Shown piece by piece: positions 8,321-16,998 of a DNA stretch of 64,000 bases. Positions within the stretch are counted from its first letter, which is position 1. Every line of letters begins with the position of its first letter. The DNA comes from Paraburkholderia sp. GTDB taxonomy: Bacteria > Pseudomonadota > Gammaproteobacteria > Burkholderiales > Burkholderiaceae. The stretch covers positions 186,001-250,000 of the forward strand of contig NZ_JAPWKB010000020.1 of NCBI RefSeq assembly GCF_028283785.1, in the 5' to 3' direction. A model generated the notes under the pieces. The model did no database searches. It saw only the letters and a program-made list of their open reading frames with translations, and was not told where the DNA came from. Position numbers and translations under genes: made by a program.

Positions 8321-9269
8321 ATGACTGCAAATCAACGGCCTCGCGTGCCGCGTCGATTGCTCGATGGCGTGTTGCTGCTGGACAAGCCCGTCGGCCTGTC
8401 GAGCAACGACGCGCTGATTCGCGCGAAACGTCTCTATCTGGTGAAGAAGGCAGGCCACACGGGCACGCTCGATCCGCTCGCGTCCGGTCTGCTGCCGCTG
8501 TGTTTCGGTGAAGCCACCAAGTTTTCGCAGGATCTGCTCGAGGCCGACAAGACCTACGAAGCGACGATGCGTCTCGGTATCCGCACGACCACCGGCGACG
8601 CCGAAGGCGAAGCCGTCGTAACGCGTGACGTCACATGCGATCGCGCGGCGGTCGAAGCGGCGATCGCGCAGTTTCGCGGCGAGATCACGCAAATCCCGCC
8701 GATGTACTCCGCGCTCAAACGCGACGGCAAACCGCTGTACGAATACGCGCGCGCCGGACAGACGGTGGAGCGCGAAGGGCGCCAGGTCACGATTCACGCG
8801 CTCGATCTGATCGCGTGCACGTTGCCGGATTCGCCCGACGTGACGTTTCGCGTCACGTGCAGCAAGGGCACGTATGTGCGCACGCTCGCGGAAGATATCG
8901 GTGAAGTGCTGGGTTGCGGCGCGCATCTGGTGATGTTGCGGCGCACGGGCGTCGGCGCGTTGACGTTGGAAAACGCAGTGACGCTCGACGCGATTGTCGG
9001 ATGCGGAACAGGGCGCGCGCGACGCGTGGTTGCAGCCGGTCGACGCGCTGCTGTCCACGTTTCCGGCAGTCGAACTCGACGACGACGCGACGCGTCGTTT
9101 CCTGCACGGCCAACGTCTGCGACTCGCCGATCTGATGCTTCCCGACGACACCGCCGATGCGCCGCGTGTGCGCGTCTACACGGCCGGCCGCGCGAAGTTG
9201 CTGGGCGTGGCGAAACTCGGTGAAGGCGTGCTGGCGCCGGACCGGCTGATCGTGACGGCAGGCAGTTAA
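8321..9269 (+). pseudogene. truB: TruB, tRNA pseudouridine-55 synthase, interrupted by a single-base frameshift
   Basis: TruB makes pseudouridine 55 in the T-loop of tRNAs. The first frame (8321 to about 8993, 224 residues) holds the catalytic motif GHTGTLDPLASGLLPLC with Asp near residue 51, and KGTYVRTLAEDIGE. It then runs into unrelated Arg/Ala-rich sequence up to 9223. The proper C-terminus (SDAEQGARDAWLQPVD and the PUA-like VRVYTAGRAKLLGVAK) continues in the next frame from 8994 to 9269. One extra base within about 8990-8998 explains this: dropping A8993 gives A-L-S-D. The corrected protein would be about 315 residues, normal for TruB. It could be a sequencing error or a true mutation. 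Confidence 0.85.
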
Positions 9270-9308
9270 GCGCACACGGTGCACTCCGCGTAGCAGATAG
9301 CGCACAAC

Positions 9309-9347
9309 AAAAAGGCGGGACCGCAGTGATGCGGTCCCGCCTTTTTT
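9309..9347. terminator. Bidirectional terminator between truB and emrB
   Basis: A perfect 15-bp stem (AAAAGGCGGGACCGC at 9310-9324 with its complement at 9331-9345) closes a 6-base loop and has A and T runs on both sides. It serves the convergent truB and emrB transcripts. Confidence 0.9.
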
Positions 9348-9379
9348 AATGCTGCGTTCCGGTCGGAGCTACATCTGCG

Positions 9380-10942
9380 TCAGTGCGCCGCCGCAGCTGC
9401 CGCGCCGGCATCGCCGCCCGCGCGTTCCGGCTTGGTGATCCAGATCAGCGCGATCAGCGCGATAAAAATCCCCGCCGAAATAAAGAACAGATCGTTCACG
9501 CCCAACTGTGCGGCCTGTTGCGTCGCCATCGAATTGAACATCCCGTACGCCTGCGTCGGATTCATTCCCGCCGCGCCCATCTGCGTGACCGATTGCGCGA
9601 ACGTCGGGTTGTACGCATTCGCCTGCTCGGTCAGCTGAGCGTGATGAAGAATGGTGCGGTGATCCCACGCGGTCTGGAAGATCGATGTGCCGATCCCGCC
9701 GCACATGATCCGCACGAAATTCGACAAGCCCGACGCCGCTGGAATCCGGTTGCCGGGCAAGCCCGACAGTGTGATCGATACCAGCGGAATGAAAAATCCG
9801 GCCATGCCGATACCCTGAATCAACGTGGGCAGCATCAGCGACTGCGTATCGACGCCCGTCGTATAACGTGAACGCATCCAGAAGCACAGCGCAAACACCA
9901 GGAACGACAGCGTCGCGATATAACGCGGGTCGGTGCGCGGCAAGATCTTGCCCGTCAACGGTGACAGCAGCACCGCGAACACGCCGACCGGCGCCATCAC
10001 CAGACCGGCATCGGTGGCGGTGTAGCCGATATCCGTTTGCAACCATAACGGCAGCAACACCAGATTGCCGAAATACAGCCCGTACCCGATCGACAGTGCG
10101 ACCGTGCCGCCCGTGAAATTCCGCTTCGAGAACAACGACAGATCGACCACCGGATGTTCGGCCGTCAGTTCCCACACGATGAAGAACGCCAGCGCGATCA
10201 CCGCGACCAGTGTCAGCACCACGATCGTCGTGGACGCGAACCAGTCGAGATCCTTGCCCTTGTCGAGCATGATCTGCAGCGCGCCGACCCACGTGATCAG
10301 CAACGCGAGACCGACGCCGTCGATCGGCGCCTTGCGGATCACGGAATCGCGATTGCGGAAGATCGCCCAGGTGGCGATCGCAGCAACCGTGCCGACCGGA
10401 ATGTTCACGTAGAAGATCCACGGCCACGAAATGTTGTCCGAGATCCAGCCGCCGAGAATCGGCCCGGCAACCGGCGCGATCAGCGTGGTCATCGCCCACA
10501 TCGATAGCGCCATCGGCGCTTTCGCGCGGGGATAGCTGGCCAGCAGCAGCGTTTGCGACAGCGGAATCATCGGACCGGCAACCGCGCCTTGCAGCACGCG
10601 CGACGCCAGCAGAAACGGCAACGTCGGCGCGAGGCCGCATAGCCACGACGAGATCACGAACAGGATGATCGACGCCATGAACAGGCGGACCTGGCCGATC
10701 CGGTCGGTCAGCCAGCCGGTCAGCGGCACCGAGATCGCGTTGGCGACCGCGAACGACGTAATGACCCACGTGCCTTGATCCGACGCCACGCCGAGGTCGC
10801 CGGAGATCGACGGGATCGACACGTTCGCGATCGACGTGTCGAGCACGTTCATAAACACGGCAAGCGACACCGCGATGGTGCCGATCACCAGTTTCGCGCC
10901 CTCGAGCGGCGGGTGAGGGAGTTGCGCGTTAGCCTGAACCAT
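9380..10942 (-). CDS. emrB: EmrB/QacA-family (DHA2) multidrug MFS transporter
   Basis: Inner-membrane proton-driven drug exporter of 520 residues, the normal size for 14-helix DHA2 pumps. Motifs include the early VFMNVLDTSIANVSIPSISG stretch in helix 1 (typical of EmrB), GWLTDRIGQVRLF (motif A) after helix 2 and RVLQGAVAGPMIPLSQ in helix 4. It is last in the minus-strand operon marR-OMF-emrA-emrB, 27 bases after emrA, and is expected to pair with the EmrA adaptor and the outer-membrane channel encoded upstream. Confidence 0.92.
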   Translation of the reverse strand: MVQANAQLPHPPLEGAKLVIGTIAVSLAVFMNVLDTSIANVSIPSISGDLGVASDQGTWVITSFAVANAISVPLTGWLTDRIGQVRLFMASIILFVISSWLCGLAPTLPFLLASRVLQGAVAGPMIPLSQTLLLASYPRAKAPMALSMWAMTTLIAPVAGPILGGWISDNISWPWIFYVNIPVGTVAAIATWAIFRNRDSVIRKAPIDGVGLALLITWVGALQIMLDKGKDLDWFASTTIVVLTLVAVIALAFFIVWELTAEHPVVDLSLFSKRNFTGGTVALSIGYGLYFGNLVLLPLWLQTDIGYTATDAGLVMAPVGVFAVLLSPLTGKILPRTDPRYIATLSFLVFALCFWMRSRYTTGVDTQSLMLPTLIQGIGMAGFFIPLVSITLSGLPGNRIPAASGLSNFVRIMCGGIGTSIFQTAWDHRTILHHAQLTEQANAYNPTFAQSVTQMGAAGMNPTQAYGMFNSMATQQAAQLGVNDLFFISAGIFIALIALIWITKPERAGGDAGAAAAAAH

Positions 10943-10969
10943 GAAAAGCCTTAAATTGAGCGTCGCCGC

Positions 10970-12205
10970 TTACATCAGCTTCGCGGCCGCCGGCTTTGCG
11001 TGGTCAGCCGGTTTCTGCGTGCTGGCGCCCTGGACGCTCTGCGCGTTCTGACCGGCGTTTTCCGTGATGATCCGAGCGATTTCCGCGTCGGCTTCGTCAC
11101 CGTACTTGTCGAAGACGTTGGTCTGATAGACCGTGTTCTTCGCTTCTCCGAGCATGCTGCCGTTTTCGTCCTTGATGCTCACGTCGGCTTGCATCGACAG
11201 GCCGATGCGCAGCGGATGCTTTTCAAGTTCCTGCGCGTCCAGTGCGATACGCACCGGCAGACGCTGTACGACCTTGATCCAGTTGCCGGTCGCGTTTTGC
11301 GCGGGCAGCAGCGAGAACGCCGAACCCGTGCCCGCCGAGAAACCGACCACCTTGCCGTGATACACGACCGACGAGCCGTACACGTCGGCGGTCAGTTCGA
11401 CCGGCTGGCCGATGCGCATGTGCTTCAACTGAACTTCCTTGAAGTTCGCATCGACCCACACGCCGTTCAGCGGCACGATCGCCATCAGCGGATTGCCCGG
11501 CGACACGCGCTGGCCGACCTGCACCGAGCGCTTCGCGACGTAACCCGTGACCGGCGCGGGCAGCGTGTTACGCGCGTTGGCCAGATACGCGTCGCGCACC
11601 TTGGCGGCTGCGGCCTGGACGTTCGGATGATCGGCGATCGACGTATTCGCGGTCAGCGCGCGGTTCGACGCCAGTTGCTGTTTCGCCGCTTCGAGCGAAG
11701 CCTGCGCGCTCGCGACGGCGTCGCGTGCGTGCGAGATTTCTTCCTGCGACACAGCGCCCGTTTGCGCGATCGTCATCCGGCGCTTCAGGTCGTCCTGAGC
11801 GCGCGACAGATCGGACTGACGCAGCGTGACTTGCGCCTGGTACTGGTTGTCGTTGGCGAACAGGCCGCGCACCTGACGTACCGTTTGCGCGAGATTCGCT
11901 TCGGCCTGCTCCAGCGCAACGCGCGCGTCGGCGGGATCGAGCACGACGAGCGGATCGCCGGACTTCACGGTCTGCGTATCGTCGGCGTTCACCGCGACCA
12001 CCGTGCCGGTGACTTGCGGCGTGATCTGCACGACATTGCCGTTCACGTACGCGTCGTCGGTGTCTTCATGGAAGCGCGCGACGAGGAAGTAGTACAGACC
12101 GTAGGCGATCGCCGCAATCAGGATCACGATAACGAGCAACGTCATCATGCGCTTGCGTTTGCCGCTGTTCGCCGGCTGTGCGGCGGGTTGCTGGGGGGTG
12201 CTCAT
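10970..12205 (-). CDS. emrA: EmrA/HlyD-family periplasmic adaptor subunit
   Basis: Membrane-fusion protein linking EmrB to the outer-membrane channel. Of 411 residues, an N-terminal signal anchor (about 18-38, MMTLLVIVILIAAIAYGLYYF) precedes a split biotinyl-lipoyl domain (GNVVQITPQVTGTVVAVNAD and LPAPVTGYVAKRSVQVGQRV). Between the lipoyl halves lies a coiled-coil hairpin (about 100-190), followed by a beta-barrel domain. The Ala/Gln-rich C-terminus has no recognised role. It lies 75 bases after the upstream channel gene. Confidence 0.92.
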   Translation of the reverse strand: MSTPQQPAAQPANSGKRKRMMTLLVIVILIAAIAYGLYYFLVARFHEDTDDAYVNGNVVQITPQVTGTVVAVNADDTQTVKSGDPLVVLDPADARVALEQAEANLAQTVRQVRGLFANDNQYQAQVTLRQSDLSRAQDDLKRRMTIAQTGAVSQEEISHARDAVASAQASLEAAKQQLASNRALTANTSIADHPNVQAAAAKVRDAYLANARNTLPAPVTGYVAKRSVQVGQRVSPGNPLMAIVPLNGVWVDANFKEVQLKHMRIGQPVELTADVYGSSVVYHGKVVGFSAGTGSAFSLLPAQNATGNWIKVVQRLPVRIALDAQELEKHPLRIGLSMQADVSIKDENGSMLGEAKNTVYQTNVFDKYGDEADAEIARIITENAGQNAQSVQGASTQKPADHAKPAAAKLM

Positions 12206-12280
12206 TGATATGCTCCGTGTTCTCTCAATCTGCGTCGTTTATGCGGATAAGCATCTGTTTTGTGTTCTTGCGCGCGGCGT

Positions 12281-13810
12281 TCAGTTCGTGGCGGGCTTGC
12301 TCGCCTGCGCCGCGGTTTGCGCCGCCGGTGCCGACGCGGGCGCGTCGGTTGGCACGATCAGACCGGTTTGCGTCGCGTCGAAGCCACCGCCCAGCGCCTT
12401 GATCAGCCCGATCTGCATATCGCGGCGCTTCATCTTCAGATTCGTCACGGTCTGCTCGGCAGCGAGGCGGTTCTGGTCGGCGGTCAATACTTGCAGTTGC
12501 GGCGACAGACCGGCCTTGTAGCGGATCACGGCCAGTTGATACGCCTTGGTCGACGCGTCGAGCGCGCGTTGAGCGTCACCCGATTGCTGGTCAACCGAGC
12601 GGATCGACGACACTTGCGTCGCCACATCCGTCAGCGCGTTGATCAGCGCCTGGTTGTAGTTCGCGACGTCGAGGTCGAAATCGGCATAGCGGCTCTTCAA
12701 TTGCGAACGCAGCGCGCCTGCATCGAAGATCGGCAGATGGATGGCCGGTCCGAACTGGACCTGACGGCTCGCGAAGTTCAGGAAACGGCCCCAGCCGAAC
12801 GCGTCGAAACCGAAGCCTGCGGCCAGATTGATGTCCGGGAAGAACTCGGCTTTCGCTTCTTTCACGTCGTGCATCGCTGCCTCGACCTGCCAGCGCGCGG
12901 CGACGATGTCCGGGCGACGCGCGATCAGATCGGCGGGCATGTTATCGGGCAGCGTGACGGCGGCGCCCGCGGACAACGCCGGTTGGGCGATTTGCAGCCC
13001 GCGATCCGGACCCTTGCCGAGCAGCGCGCCCAACTGGTAACGGGTCGTCGTGATCTGGCCGTCGAGTTCGGTCAGGCTGGACTGGCTGGTCGCGATATTG
13101 CCGCTGGCGGTCTGGCGTTCAACATTCGTGTCGAGGCCCGCCGCCACCCGGCCGTTCGTAATACGACCGATATCCTGACGGTTCGCGATTTCGCGCTGGG
13201 CGATATCGCGCAGCGCGTACAGCTGCGCCAGCTGGTTATACGTGCTCGCCACCGATGCCGCGAGCGTCACGCGCGCCTGCTGCATGTCGGCTTCCGCCGC
13301 CTTTTCCTGCGACACGGCCTGGCCGAGACGCTGGCGGTTTTTGCCCCACAGGTCCAGATCCCACGACGCGCTCGCAAGCGCGTTGTTCTCGCTATACCAG
13401 GTGCCGCCGTACGGAGGCGGGTAGAGCGCATTGCCCGAGAACAGCTCGCGGTTCCACGAATAGCTGGCGTTGGCCTTCGGATACAGCGCCGAGCGGCTGG
13501 TCTCGATATACGACGACGCCTTCGCGATGCGCGCCTGCGCCTGCGCGATCGACGGGCTGCCTTCCAGCGCTTCGTTGATCAGCGCGCTCAGTTGCGGATC
13601 GCCGAACTGGTTCGCCCAGTCGAGCGACGGCCATTGGCCGCTCTGGCTGGGCAGACTTTGCGACGACTCGAACTGGCCCGGCGACGCGATCTGCTTGTCG
13701 CTCTTGATGCCGATGTAGTTCGCGCACCCCGCGAGGGCGAACGCCGTCACCGCAGCGGCGACAGCGGCCCGGCGAGACAGCGCGGGCGCGGACAGGGAAA
13801 GGGATTTCAT
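12281..13810 (-). CDS. Outer-membrane efflux lipoprotein of the NodT/OprM family
   Basis: TolC-like channel completing the EmrAB pump. With the start at 13810 it has 509 residues and begins MKSLSLSAPALS with a lipoprotein signal ending AFALAGC. Two OEP repeats follow (LINEALEGSPSIAQAQARI and NQALINALTDVATQVSSI). An upstream in-frame start would add 30 residues ahead of the signal peptide and is unlikely. It lies between marR and emrA on the same strand. Confidence 0.9.
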   Translation of the reverse strand: MKSLSLSAPALSRRAAVAAAVTAFALAGCANYIGIKSDKQIASPGQFESSQSLPSQSGQWPSLDWANQFGDPQLSALINEALEGSPSIAQAQARIAKASSYIETSRSALYPKANASYSWNRELFSGNALYPPPYGGTWYSENNALASASWDLDLWGKNRQRLGQAVSQEKAAEADMQQARVTLAASVASTYNQLAQLYALRDIAQREIANRQDIGRITNGRVAAGLDTNVERQTASGNIATSQSSLTELDGQITTTRYQLGALLGKGPDRGLQIAQPALSAGAAVTLPDNMPADLIARRPDIVAARWQVEAAMHDVKEAKAEFFPDINLAAGFGFDAFGWGRFLNFASRQVQFGPAIHLPIFDAGALRSQLKSRYADFDLDVANYNQALINALTDVATQVSSIRSVDQQSGDAQRALDASTKAYQLAVIRYKAGLSPQLQVLTADQNRLAAEQTVTNLKMKRRDMQIGLIKALGGGFDATQTGLIVPTDAPASAPAAQTAAQASKPATN

Positions 13811-13865
13811 CGCTCGACTCTTTGAGTGTGAGTGGATTTGAATGGTGGACGGTGCAACCAATTTC

Positions 13866-14381
13866 TTACGATTTACTGTCAAGATTGGTCGTCGTGTCAC
13901 GCGCCACGCCGGTCAGGTCGCCGGTGTTGATCAACACGCGACGCAGCATACTTTTCAGGAAGCCCACTTCTTCGGGCGTGAAGCCGCCCAGCAGGTTATC
14001 GATCACGCTATTGAAAATGGCCGGCATGCGGCGGGCGATGGACAGACCTTCGTCTGTCAGTGCGAGCCGCACGACGCGCCGGTCTTCGCTGCTGCGCACC
14101 CGCGTCAGCAGGCCGCGCTTTTCCAGCCGGTCGATCAGCCGTGTGACCGCGCTGGCGTCGATGCCGTATTCGCGGGCGAGTTCCGCCGCGAGCAGGCATT
14201 TGCCGCTGGCCACCATGAACAGGATGCTGCCTTGCTGACTGGTGATGCCGAGTTCGGCCATCGTGCGTTGGGTCACCATGTTCGACATGGTGGATTTCAC
14301 CCGCGCAATCAGATACCCGACGCTTTCTCCCAGCTGGTAGTCGGCGATTTCGGGCGGCGGAGTGTAAGACGGAGCCGGCAT
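13866..14381 (-). CDS. MarR-family transcriptional regulator
   Basis: Winged-helix dimeric repressor of 171 residues. The DNA-binding region is ELGITSQQGSILFMVASGK through AAELAREYGIDASAVTRLID, with the wing RVRSSEDRRVVRLALTDEG. It is the first gene of the pump operon, 55 bases ahead of the efflux channel gene, so by analogy with EmrR/MprA it probably represses its own operon and is released by drug-like ligands. The C-terminal 30 residues (LTGVARDTTTNLDSKS end) are variable. Confidence 0.9.
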   Translation of the reverse strand: MPAPSYTPPPEIADYQLGESVGYLIARVKSTMSNMVTQRTMAELGITSQQGSILFMVASGKCLLAAELAREYGIDASAVTRLIDRLEKRGLLTRVRSSEDRRVVRLALTDEGLSIARRMPAIFNSVIDNLLGGFTPEEVGFLKSMLRRVLINTGDLTGVARDTTTNLDSKS

Positions 14382-14416
14382 GAGTCTCGTGCGAATGCAA
14401 TGGTTGACTAGGCAGG

Positions 14417-14446
14417 ATTATAGGGCGCGGTTAGTTGACGCGGCAA
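14417..14446 (-). promoter_or_regulatory. Promoter of the marR-emrAB operon
   Basis: On the minus strand, TTGCCG (14441-14446) and a perfect TATAAT (14417-14422) are separated by 18 bases, about 36 bases upstream of the marR start. No convincing MarR palindrome was found around it; only short scattered half-site matches are present. Confidence 0.65.
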
Positions 14447-14666
14447 GCGTTATTGCAGACTGAGCAAAGGTTTCTCGACAAAACAGGGAGCAATCGGTTT
14501 GCATGCTTCGATAGGTGCGTGGCCGACCGTTCCCGGCGCGTCCGCAGCGCCTGCGGACGTATCTCTAAATGTATGAAGTACCGCCTTTCCAGGATAAGCG
14601 GGCGCCCGGAAACCCTCGCCCAGCATGCGATATCAGGGATTACCAGAAACCTTCACGATCGCGTGC

Positions 14667-14687
14667 TATAATTTTGGGTTCCCAAAA
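14667..14687 (+). promoter_or_regulatory. Minus-10 box of typA overlapping a 7-bp palindrome
   Basis: TATAAT (14667-14672) is followed directly by TTTTGGG-TT-CCCAAAA (14672-14687), a perfect inverted repeat across the expected transcription start. The -35 region is poor. The palindrome could be an operator or a 5' hairpin in the mRNA. The remaining 14447-14666 stretch shows nothing recognisable. Confidence 0.5.
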
Positions 14688-14758
14688 GTGCGCTTTGGGC
14701 TGGTTCGCTGGTTTGTCCGCTGAGCAGCTGGTGCGCACTCAACCGTCTCCAGGTTCCT

Positions 14759-16585
14759 ATGACCCGCGCCCTACGCAACATCGCCATCATTGCTCACGTC
14801 GACCACGGCAAGACTACGCTCGTCGACCAACTTCTCCGTCAGACCGCTACGTTCCGCGACAATCAGGCTATCGCCGAACGCGTGATGGACTCGAACGACA
14901 TCGAAAAGGAACGTGGCATCACGATTCTTTCGAAGAATTGCGCGGTCGAGTACGAAGGCACGCACATCAACATCGTCGACACGCCGGGCCACGCCGACTT
15001 CGGCGGTGAAGTGGAGCGCGTGCTGTCGATGGTCGACTCGGTGCTGCTGCTGGTCGATGCCGTCGAAGGTCCGATGCCGCAAACGCGTTTCGTGACGAAG
15101 AAGGCGCTGGCGCTCGGCCTGCGTCCGATCGTCGTGATCAACAAGGTCGACCGCCCGGGTGCGCGTATCGACTGGGTGATCAACCAGACGTTCGATCTGT
15201 TCGACAAGCTCGGTGCAACCGACGAACAACTCGACTTCCCGATCGTCTACGCATCGGGTCTGAACGGTTACGCCGGCCTGACGGCTGACGTTCGCGAAGG
15301 CGATATGCGTCCGCTGTTCGAAGCCGTGCTCGAACACGTTCCGGTTCGCCCGGCCGATCCGGCAGCGCCGTTGCAGTTGCAGATCACGTCGCTGGACTAT
15401 TCGTCGTACGTCGGTCGTATCGGCGTCGGCCGTATCACGCGCGGCACGATCAAGCCGGGCATGTCGGTCGCCGTGCGTTCGGGCCCTGACGGCGCGATCC
15501 TCAACCGCAAGATCAACCAGGTTCTGTCGTTCAAGGGTCTGGAGCGCGTGCAGGTCGACTCGGCTGAAGCCGGCGACATCGTGCTGATCAACGGTATCGA
15601 AGAAATCGGCATTGGTGTGACCATCTGCGCACCGGACACCCCGGAAGCGCTGCCGATGATCACCGTCGACGAACCGACGCTGACGATGAACTTCCTCGTG
15701 AATTCGTCGCCGCTGGCCGGTAAGGAAGGCAAATTCGTCACGAGCCGCCAGATCCGCGATCGTCTGATGAAGGAACTGAACCACAACGTCGCGCTGCGCG
15801 TGAAAGAAACCGGTGACGAAACCACGTTCGAAGTGGCAGGTCGCGGCGAGCTGCACTTGACCATTCTCGTGGAAAACATGCGTCGCGAAGGCTACGAACT
15901 GGCCGTGTCGCGTCCGCGCGTGGTGATGCAGGAAATCGACGGCGTGAAGCACGAGCCGTACGAAAACCTGACGGTCGACATGGAAGACGGCCATCAAGGC
16001 GGCGTGATGGAAGAGTTGGGTCGTCGTAAGGGCGAAATGCTCGACATGGCGTCCGATGGTCGTGGCCGTACGCGCCTCGAATATCGTATTTCGGCACGTG
16101 GCCTGATCGGCTTCCAGTCGGAATTCCTGACGCTGACGCGCGGCACGGGCCTGATGAGCCACACGTTCGACTCGTATCAGCCGGTTCGTGAAGGCGCGGT
16201 GGGCGAGCGTCGTAACGGCGTGCTGATCTCGCAGGACGACGGCGCGGCGGTTGCGTACGCGCTGTGGAAGCTGCAGGATCGCGGTCGCATGTTCGTGTCG
16301 CCGGGTGAGCCGCTGTACGAAGGCATGATCATCGGTATTCACAGCCGTGACAACGACCTCGTCGTGAACCCGATCAAGGGCAAGCAGCTGACCAACGTGC
16401 GTTCGTCGGGTACCGACGAAGCCGTGCGCCTGGTGCCGCCGATCCAGATGTCGCTGGAATACGCAGTCGAATTCATCGACGACGACGAACTCGTCGAAGT
16501 GACGCCGCAGTCCATCCGTCTGCGCAAGCGTTACCTGAAGGAACACGAGCGTCGCAGCGCCAGCCGTAAGGGCGCGGTGGACTAA
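14759..16585 (+). CDS. typA: Ribosome-associated GTPase TypA/BipA
   Basis: EF-G-like translational GTPase involved in ribosome assembly and stress adaptation. The 608 residues are the family length. The G domain has AHVDHGKTTLVDQLLRQ near residue 14, DTPGHADFGGEVERV, and NKVDRPGARIDWV. Domain II, the EF-G III/V-like domains (GRGELHLTILVENMRREGYE) and the BipA-specific C-terminal domain (KGKQLTNVRSSGTDEA) follow. ATG 14759 begins MTRALRNIAIIAHVDHG, as in relatives. Confidence 0.97.
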   Translation: MTRALRNIAIIAHVDHGKTTLVDQLLRQTATFRDNQAIAERVMDSNDIEKERGITILSKNCAVEYEGTHINIVDTPGHADFGGEVERVLSMVDSVLLLVDAVEGPMPQTRFVTKKALALGLRPIVVINKVDRPGARIDWVINQTFDLFDKLGATDEQLDFPIVYASGLNGYAGLTADVREGDMRPLFEAVLEHVPVRPADPAAPLQLQITSLDYSSYVGRIGVGRITRGTIKPGMSVAVRSGPDGAILNRKINQVLSFKGLERVQVDSAEAGDIVLINGIEEIGIGVTICAPDTPEALPMITVDEPTLTMNFLVNSSPLAGKEGKFVTSRQIRDRLMKELNHNVALRVKETGDETTFEVAGRGELHLTILVENMRREGYELAVSRPRVVMQEIDGVKHEPYENLTVDMEDGHQGGVMEELGRRKGEMLDMASDGRGRTRLEYRISARGLIGFQSEFLTLTRGTGLMSHTFDSYQPVREGAVGERRNGVLISQDDGAAVAYALWKLQDRGRMFVSPGEPLYEGMIIGIHSRDNDLVVNPIKGKQLTNVRSSGTDEAVRLVPPIQMSLEYAVEFIDDDELVEVTPQSIRLRKRYLKEHERRSASRKGAVD

Positions 16586-16641
16586 GCGTCAAGCCGTGTT
16601 TCGCAAGAAGCCGCATCATGCGGCTCTTCGGAAATGGAAAG

Positions 16642-16666
16642 AAAGCCGCCCTCGGGCGGCTTTTTT
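16642..16666 (+). terminator. Terminator of typA
   Basis: AAGCCGCC (16643-16650) and GGCGGCTT (16655-16662) form the stem and six T residues end at 16666. A weaker hairpin, GCCGCATCATGCGGC, lies just upstream. Confidence 0.85.
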
Positions 16667-16998
16667 GCATTTTTGCGTCAATCGGGCTCAGGTCCGTCGG
16701 AATCGCGCCGTAATCCTGTGCAGACTTTGCATCCGGACGCGCACAAAAGGCTATTTCAGGACGCAAAACGATCGCGAATCGCATCTCGAAATGGCCTTGA
16801 AAGCTAGCTGCGACGGGCGTTTGCGACGATTGGTCAGCTATCTGGAGTGGCCATTCTGTGATATGCTTCCGCTGATGCAAGTTAAGGTCCTTCCAAGCAA
16901 GACTTGATTAGCGCAATCCGCCCAACGGTCAGGCCGTGTCGCGGAAGGTTGAGCAACCCGCTATTTCTCGAGAAACTCGAAGAAAGGTGAGCGTAAAC
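16667..16998 (+). promoter_or_regulatory. Leader/promoter region of odhA, no clear boxes
   Basis: This 330-base gap precedes the odhA operon and should hold its promoter. I see no convincing -35/-10 pair. A GATATGCT sequence near 16861 is the best -10 candidate, without a matching -35. There is no supported ORF or RNA gene. Confidence 0.3.

Noticed and set aside
8994..9269. A separate small gene starting with TTG in the truB 3' part
   Set aside because: Its sequence is the missing TruB C-terminus; a frameshift is simpler than a new gene.
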